Below are positions 58,562 through 64,000 of a stretch of DNA of 64,000 nucleotides, one piece after another; the first letter of the stretch is position 1, and the number at the start of each line of letters is the position of its first letter. A program made the translations under genes and the position numbers. The notes under the pieces were generated by a model. That model was not told the origin of the DNA, did no database searches, and was given only the letters and a program-made list of their open reading frames with translations. This DNA is from Marsupella aquatica. Its lineage: Eukaryota; Marchantiophyta. The stretch spans positions 9,734,001 through 9,798,000 of the forward strand of contig OZ316895.1 of NCBI GenBank assembly GCA_973895155.1, in the 5' to 3' direction.

Positions 58562-58849
58562 AAATATACAAAGAGAAAAGTCAGGAAAATCTTTACGAGA
58601 CTAATAAGCACCATTTGAAACTAGGCCATGATAACTTGGAAAACAGGTTAGTAAAAACTGGTTTTGGCGAACATGCTTTACGTATTACACACGACTCCAC
58701 TGGATACGGATCCGATACGCTTTGGGTACAGTATAGTATCGAACTTCGGTACAGTACAGACTGATCGACGATCAGCTATGTCCACGCGTTCTCTGGGTAT
58801 GTACCAGACTGACGATAGGGCAACAGTGCAACACCACCAGAGTCTCGTC

Positions 58850-59175
58850 GCCATGGAGTCATGGACGGCTATCTCAATCAATGGAGGAGCTCCCTTCGAG
58901 ACCGGCCTGCTGTTCAGCTCGCCGGCTATGGCGATCAATGGGATCTATGGTTTGTTTATATATCCCATTATGTCATTGCCATGGACGGCCATCTCAAACA
59001 AGGAGTAGCTCTTTGAGACTTTTGTGATGTTTGGCTCGCCGACTATGGCGAGCTGTGGGATCTATGGGAGCTCTGGTTTTTCGATGTATCTCAAAGAAAG
59101 GAGGAGCTCCCCTTGAGACCGCGATGTCGTTTGGGTGGCCGGCGATGGCTCGCTATGAGAGCTATGGTTTGGCGA
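58850..59175. repeat. Three diverged ~100-110-bp tandem units
   Basis: Units at about 58850, 58979 and 59082 share ATCTCAA, GGAGGAGCTCCC[CT]T, GAGAC, TTGGCTCGCCG or TTGGGTGGCCGG, CTATGG and GATCTATGG or GAGCTATGG in order. Confidence 0.75.
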
Positions 59176-59214
59176 TATTGCTGTGCACATTTGAAATGTT
59201 GTTGTCGATGATGG

Positions 59215-59460
59215 TGTGCGCAGATGCGGAGTGAATCGGAGCTTTGGGTTGTTGATAGTGTGCGCAGGTCGGGAGAGTCTCGGAGCTTTGGTATGTTGTT
59301 GGTAGTGTGCGCAGATCGGGAGAATCTTGGAGCTTTTGTATGGTGCTTTGTTTTTGTTGTTGGTGTGTGCAGATCTGGAGTGAATCGGAGGTTTGGTATG
59401 GTGCTGATTGTGTGCGCACAGATCAGGGAGAGTCTCGGAGCTTTGCAAGGTCGGATCCTT
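59215..59460. repeat. About five ~50-bp tandem units
   Basis: Units share GTGTGCGCAGATC, GGGAGAGTCTCGGAGCTTTG (or GGAGTGAATCGGAGG) and GGTATG. They start at about 59216, 59259, 59315, 59365 and 59412. The Ser/His/Thr-rich minus-strand ORF over them is a by-product. Confidence 0.8.
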
Positions 59461-60860
59461 CGCCAAGGGTTAGCTATCTGCTGTAAGCCACTCCCAGTCT
59501 ACGATCTGGATTGTTGTCTGCAGATCGGTAGTGTGTTGGAGATCGATTGATACATGGTCGATCTGACGCTGATCTAAACGGATTCTGTTGCTTTAGGCGA
59601 AGTATAGGGTGATCGAGTGGATCCGAGATTGATCCGATCTCCACTTTTACTCAGAGATCTGCCAGCTTGATATGTGAGGTAATGTCTGGAATTTCTCACG
59701 AGAGGACAGCGTTTCCTTTGCGTGCCTTGGTATGACGGTATGGTATGGCAGTTCGAGGCGGTTTTGAAGTGATTTGCAGTCTTCCTTTCAGAGCCGTAGA
59801 CTAGGGTGGGTTTCCGATAGGTTGTGCAACTGAATGATCTACTGAACTCTTCTGGCGCAATGGTCGATCGAGCGAGGAGTTTCTCTATCTCTTTCTCTAT
59901 CTATCTGAAGAGTTTGAACTGAGAGCTCGTTGAGTCGTATTTCGAACAGATGTGGTGACATCCAACTCAAAACAAACCCTCTAGCGATAAGGTGTTGGAA
60001 GTTGATTCCAGTTTCCTCGTCGTTCTGACGGTCTGTGAAGTTGAACTGATGTTTCCAGGTGACGGAAGATCTGCATGAGATCAAAAGGCACCGAATCTTA
60101 CAACAGATCTTACGTCACCTGGGAGAAGTCACTTCAGCGTGATTGTCTAACTATTTCTCCCCACTCTTATCACGAACTGGGTCTTACCTGTTCTGTGAGA
60201 TCGGTGGCTAGACCCTTGGCTCCCGGAAGGGTTTCCCGGAGTTCGAGTTGTTGATGAAATCTTGGAGTTCGGAGTGGATGCATCTTAGAGAACTTGTTGA
60301 GCGACTCAGTTATTGAAGCCACATCCCTCAGTGGCTCCGGTCTATCCAGGATCTGGAAGGATGCCCACGAGAGACCTGGAGATCAGAGAGAGATTAAGCC
60401 TTGGATTTACACCCACATCACCCGTTTGGCCAGAGACTTGCAGGATGGCTAGTGCTTTGAGACTTCTACTCAGTTTCATCCACTCCGCTCGCTCATATTC
60501 TGAGCCAGATCAGAAATTTTGTTAAAGGGCTAGTACTGGGCGTGAGCGCTGAACTTTCTACGGTGGATTCTCTTTGGATGACTTCTATATTTGGATGGAC
60601 TTGCGTGTCTGCCTTAGGCGTCTCCTCGAAGAGAAACCCGTGTTTATGGAGACTTTCTTTGATGGAAGGCTTTCGTCGGCTAACAGTTTTGTGCTGCAGA
60701 TCCTTGTCAAATTTATGTCTCACAGGGCCTGGGACGATTTATTATTGTGAACATGATTGTTGTGAAATGCTAAGTCCTGCTGCACGCGAGGTCCGCATGA
60801 TTTGACTCAAGTCAGGCGATCTTTGCAGGCGGTATGGCCTCTCAAGAAGTCGAAGGCTTC
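59461..60860. other. Intergenic, no gene seen
   Basis: Rich in GATC-containing words around 59.5-59.7 kb. ORFs at 60313-60805 on both strands have no recognisable domain. Confidence 0.45.
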
Positions 60861-60861
60861 C

Positions 60862-61640
60862 GGGTTGTCCCGCAGAGCTGGAGTAGCAATGTCCAAAAGA
60901 TCAGAACAGAAGCTAACAGGATGGGGAGCTGTCCAGATTCTCGGTATGTGTGGTATAGTCAAAGCTACCCTGGCAGAATTTATTTCAAACAAAATTAGGC
61001 TCGGTTAGGTTAGGTTCATATCAATCCTTCGAATCTGGCTTGGCCCTTGTTTTTCGAGGGTAGTCTTGCCTACTCCACCCAGTGTCAATTTCACTTGATG
61101 ACTTCGTATTGGAGTTGTAAGATTCTTGGGATGGGTGGCGTGAGCAAGGACACCTGGGAAAGACCAACACTTCTGTATTCTAGCCTACCCAGAGTAAATA
61201 CTCACTGTTCATAATCTGGTTAAACTCTTGCTATTCCAGTGTAGTCTTGCCTACCTCACCCTTCCGATATACAAAGATGGGTCCAATTAACGGCTTAGAA
61301 TTTGCAGTTGGCTTAGTAGCACTTTTTTGCCATGGTCGTCTTCCCTATTCCACCCATACCGACGAACGCTGATACTCCCACCTGGCGGCTGGCTCGTCGT
61401 CTTTCCGTGGAGCTGTTGCCCTGTTGCAGGAAGGCTGCCTCTTCTCCGATAAGAGGGAGACAGGTTCAGGAGCTCATGATTTTCGGTATGTGTGGTGTAG
61501 GCAAGGTGACCCTTGCAAAACCAATTTCGACCAAATACAGACTCACACAAGCGCAGCTAAAATTTTGGAAGATTTGGTGAAGCATTTGTTTTGCAAGGGT
61601 GGTCTTGCCTATAGCGCCCCTACCGATGAAGGAAGATAAG
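60862..61640. pseudogene. Array of NB-ARC P-loop fragments in mixed orientation
   Basis: At least seven short segments encode only the Walker-A (kinase 1a) region of NB-ARC resistance proteins, on alternating strands: plus 60943-60972 (LGMCGIVKATLAEF), minus 61056-61080 (LGGVGKTTLEK), plus 61128-61158 (LGMGGVSKDTW), minus 61236-61262 (GEVGKTTLE), minus 61331-61360 (VGMGGIGKTTMAKK), plus 61485-61517 (FGMCGVGKVTLAKP), minus 61591-61624 (GRGAIGKTTLAKQM). The NB-ARC is the ATPase switch of plant intracellular immune receptors. None of the other NB-ARC motifs (kinase 2, RNBS, GLPL, MHD), and no TIR, coiled-coil or LRR parts, were seen. None can make a receptor. Confidence 0.75.
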
Positions 61641-62164
61641 CTTCTGCAAATTTGGAGCGAGCGGACTGCTGTTCGGCTGCTGTTCCCTTTGTGCAAAGTC
61701 CCCGTTTGTTAATTGTCTTGTTCGCCTGGTGACCACTTCGTAGCTCGCGTATATAACAGTTTTGGGGTACAGGTGAAATGAGTAGGTTGTACTTTACTTT
61801 CAATTTCCATATGGACAATACAGGAAGAACGTACTATTGTTGAAGTTACCAAAAAATAATAGCTAGTTGGAAATGCTACCGAGTGAAACCCTTGTAGCAC
61901 AACTTGACGAAGCGTCAACTTAACTGACAGCCCGGTCCTACTGAAGATTGTAATTTCTACAATTGAGAAATTTCATTTACTTCATCTCTCTTCATCAGTT
62001 TGGGGATTCTCCTGTGCTCTCTTATTCCTAAGTAATGGTAGGTATGTCAAATGTGAGTGCCAAATCGTTCAGGGTTTTGTACTTGTAACTAAATGTATGG
62101 TGATGTTTATGAACTTCTGATTACATTGTGGTAGCAACTACTCAACATAGCGACACTTCTGATG
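61641..62164. other. Intergenic, no gene seen
   Basis: No supported ORF or repeat. Confidence 0.5.
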
Positions 62165-62255
62165 GCGAACCTAACCAGGGGAATATTCTTGTGGCCTATT
62201 TTCTGCCGTTGCGAACTGAACCAGGGGAATATTCATGTGGCCTATTTTCTTCTCA
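62165..62255. repeat. ~44-bp tandem duplication
   Basis: CGAAC...AACCAGGGGAATATTC, then TGTGGCCTATTTTCT, occurs twice in succession (about 62165 and 62209). It overlaps the 3' end of the exon at 62171-62498. Confidence 0.85.
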
Positions 62256-62498
62256 AGTATCCTGTGGAGCCCGAAGTCACCGTTAGAAAGGTGGACTGTT
62301 ACGTGTTCGCCTTGCAATGATCCCGCATGAAAACAATCTACGCGGAATTTTGCACTCAACGTGAGTTTTCCGTCCCCAGCCATTTCCTTCGAGCTTGTTG
62401 GCAAGCTTGATAGTCCAGTCAATTCTTGCCGAATGTGCCAAATAAAGATATCACCTTGCTGGTGCTCGTGTCGGCTTAGAAATACATGCCCAGTGTAA
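62171..62498 (-). CDS. Possible terminal exon, unrecognised protein
   Basis: The minus strand is open from a possible acceptor (CCATAG at about 62499-62504) to TAA/TGA at 62171. Residues run GYTGHVFLSRHEHQQGDIF, IWHIRQELTGLSSLP, LSAKFRVDCFHAGSLQGEH and VTVHLSNGDFGLHRILEKK, which read like folded protein sequence. No family recognised. It could belong with the exon at 63462-63989 on the same strand, but no splice link is proven. Its last residues run into the duplication at 62165-62255, so the natural end may be altered. Confidence 0.35.
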
Positions 62499-62515
62499 CC
62501 CTATGGACTTCATAA

Positions 62516-62615
62516 ACTCCAGCAAAACGACTGCTTTTGTTTGCCGTGGACACCTGTGGACTGGTCTAAACTCCAGCAAAATGTATGCTTTTGTTTGCCA
62601 TGGACTCTTTCAAAG
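62516..62615. repeat. ~56-bp tandem duplication
   Basis: The phrase AAACTCCAGCAAAA, then TGCTTTTGTTTGCC and TGGAC, occurs twice, at about 62515 and 62571. Confidence 0.85.
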
Positions 62616-63461
62616 CTGCTTGAATAATGGCCCTGCAAGTTAATCAAAGTCACTAACTTGAGCAAAACGAAGTTAAAGCCAATGAAATATCCCACTTACA
62701 AAGAGCCTTTTTAAGGACGTGAATGGCCAGGCTAACAGAAAAAGGACGAGGACTGGCCTAAGACTCATAATTTTTTTTGTCAATCACGTATGGAACAGAT
62801 CTTTGATTAATGCTCCAAATCAGAGTATTAATCAAAGTATTTAAAGTACTCAGTATTATCTCGACTTCCAAGCGCCATACTTGTTAATCGTCCTGATTTT
62901 GGCCAATGTAGACACCAGCATTGTCGCAATATCCTTCACGCTGCAAAAATAAATTAATGTGAGAACATTTGGGTATTCACTTTGAGTGAATCCAATGGAT
63001 TTCCATTGAGCTTATTCCATCGGGGTTTTTACATTGAAATCCCTGTGCTACAGTGTTTTGAGCACGCGTGGAAGTTAACCTAGCAAAATTATGGTTCCTG
63101 AGGTTTCGCTTCTACACTACGTAATTCTCAATCAAATTGATTTGGGAGGGGCACTCAGTCAACGCTTCGTTTTCTTCAAATTACGTTGTCTTCTAGAAAG
63201 TGTTAATGAACGTGAAGGCTTGTGTTCTTGTTAATGGAATTTGGCACAAAACGTTCGAGAGTGATTATTGGAATGATCAGAATGTATTCTTCGTCACACA
63301 ACGAGCAGGTGGAATAATGAGCAGCCCAATCATTTCCTCCAGATTTTGTAGCTTCCGTAGAAACGTTTTCGTATATGACGAGGAACAATCCTGAAATCCA
63401 ACTTTAGAAGTAGTAGCATAGCTGAAGAATTGATCTTCAACTGGAGACCATCGTCACAAGA
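62616..63461. other. Intergenic or intronic, no gene seen
   Basis: No supported coding exon. It may be intron if the flanking minus-strand exons belong to one gene. Confidence 0.4.
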
Positions 63462-63989
63462 CTAAATCTCAACAAGTTCAATTGCAAACCTTTTGACTTG
63501 CTTCCGGTCCAAACATTGAATATGTCGTGATCTTCGAGACTCCTCTCGGGGAAGCAGATGCCCGTGTAACGAGCTAAAAACACGAATTAGCTGAGAGTTG
63601 GAATCTTCGATGTGGTTGTTTGTTCCGAAGTAGTTCATCAATCTTGCTCTAGATTCCGTCTCTTGAATGTCTTTCCACAAGGTCATAACGGGAGTTGATA
63701 AATCATCAACTTGGCTCGCCACACTATTGTCGTTTTCTTCACTTGTGGGCACTCGTTGCACATGGGTTGGATCCTGAGCTGAGCATTTGTCATTCAATTT
63801 GTTGCGAAAATAGGTGAGAATTGGCACCAAGTTTGTCTCAAACTCCCCTGAAGTAGTGCTGAGCTGCTGGTCCGTCGCCGTGATGTGCTTATGTTGTCGT
63901 GCTTCACCTGCTACTTCACCCATCCACTGCCAGAAATTCCGTTCTTGGTGATTGCATTCCACTAGCTCTTTGATCATGCACTTTGCCAT
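63462..63989 (-). CDS. Unrecognised protein, possibly continuing beyond the window
   Basis: Minus-strand frame of 175 codons from ATG 63989 to the stop at 63462; it stays open to the window edge upstream, so the true start may lie outside. Segments: ELVECNHQERNFWQWMGEV, TSGEFETNLVPILTYFRNKL, MTLWKDIQETESRARLMNYF, IRVFSSLHGHLLPREESRR. Composition is polar and probably helical, with no clear signal peptide or membrane segment. I do not recognise a family. Spliced 3' exons such as 62171-62498 are possible. Confidence 0.45.
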   Translation of the reverse strand: MAKCMIKELVECNHQERNFWQWMGEVAGEARQHKHITATDQQLSTTSGEFETNLVPILTYFRNKLNDKCSAQDPTHVQRVPTSEENDNSVASQVDDLSTPVMTLWKDIQETESRARLMNYFGTNNHIEDSNSQLIRVFSSLHGHLLPREESRRSRHIQCLDRKQVKRFAIELVEI

Positions 63990-64000
63990 CTCTAGAGTCC

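Noticed and set aside
59062-59466. His/Thr/Ser-rich 134-codon minus-strand ORF
   Set aside because: Lies wholly on two tandem-repeat fields and inherits its pattern from them.

Overview
The window reads as nuclear DNA of a land plant, most likely a bryophyte such as a moss. That placement is inference from gene content and style. There are three well-formed housekeeping genes: a six-exon prefoldin subunit 3, a cytosolic-type 6-phosphogluconate dehydrogenase with an uninterrupted coding region, and a seven-exon caleosin/peroxygenase. They sit among long AT-rich gene-poor stretches with GT-AG introns of about 80 to 900 bases, solo LTRs, SINE-like elements, a LINE fragment and fragments of NB-ARC (disease-resistance type) genes. 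Nothing suggests a prokaryote or an organelle.

Layout. 0-19 kb: the host genes (prefoldin 3 at 1864-4393, 6PGDH at 8627-10099, caleosin at 15397-18709, all plus strand) with small repeats between them. 19-22.9 kb: no gene, but a long hairpin at 21.1 kb. 22.9-41.6 kb: a distinctive island. All its genes lie on the minus strand: three F-box-like paralogues, a large unrecognised multi-exon gene with a GGQHT motif, a broken acidic/coiled-coil gene, a Ulp1-type cysteine protease joined to an FCP1-type HAD domain, three further degenerate FCP1-like units, and a small zinc-finger-like gene. Twenty copies of a roughly 20-base imperfect palindrome (core ACGCGACYRGTCGCGT) lie in the introns and spacers of this island and I found none elsewhere in the window. 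41.8-45.1 kb: a plus-strand, broken DUF7869-type transposon-derived gene. 45-52 kb: gene-poor, with two of three solo LTRs of one family. 52.6-53.2 kb: a probable small membrane-protein gene. 53-64 kb: the third solo LTR, a SINE, a decayed ORF, tandem repeats, an array of at least seven short NB-ARC P-loop fragments in mixed orientation, and two unrecognised minus-strand exons at the right edge.

The most unusual signal is the island: one-directional genes with regulatory or signalling-type domains (Ulp1 protease, FCP1-like, F-box-like), much of it decaying, tied together by a dispersed palindrome. It could be a large uncharacterised mobile element, a host locus expanded by duplication, or a degenerate integrated entity; no polymerase, integrase or terminal inverted repeat was seen that would decide this. 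A second pattern is that eight premature stops in three broken genes (coiled-coil, DUF7869, and the ORF at 57 kb) are all TGA or TAG, each explainable as C-to-T change of CGA or CAG, as expected from decay of methylated cytosines.
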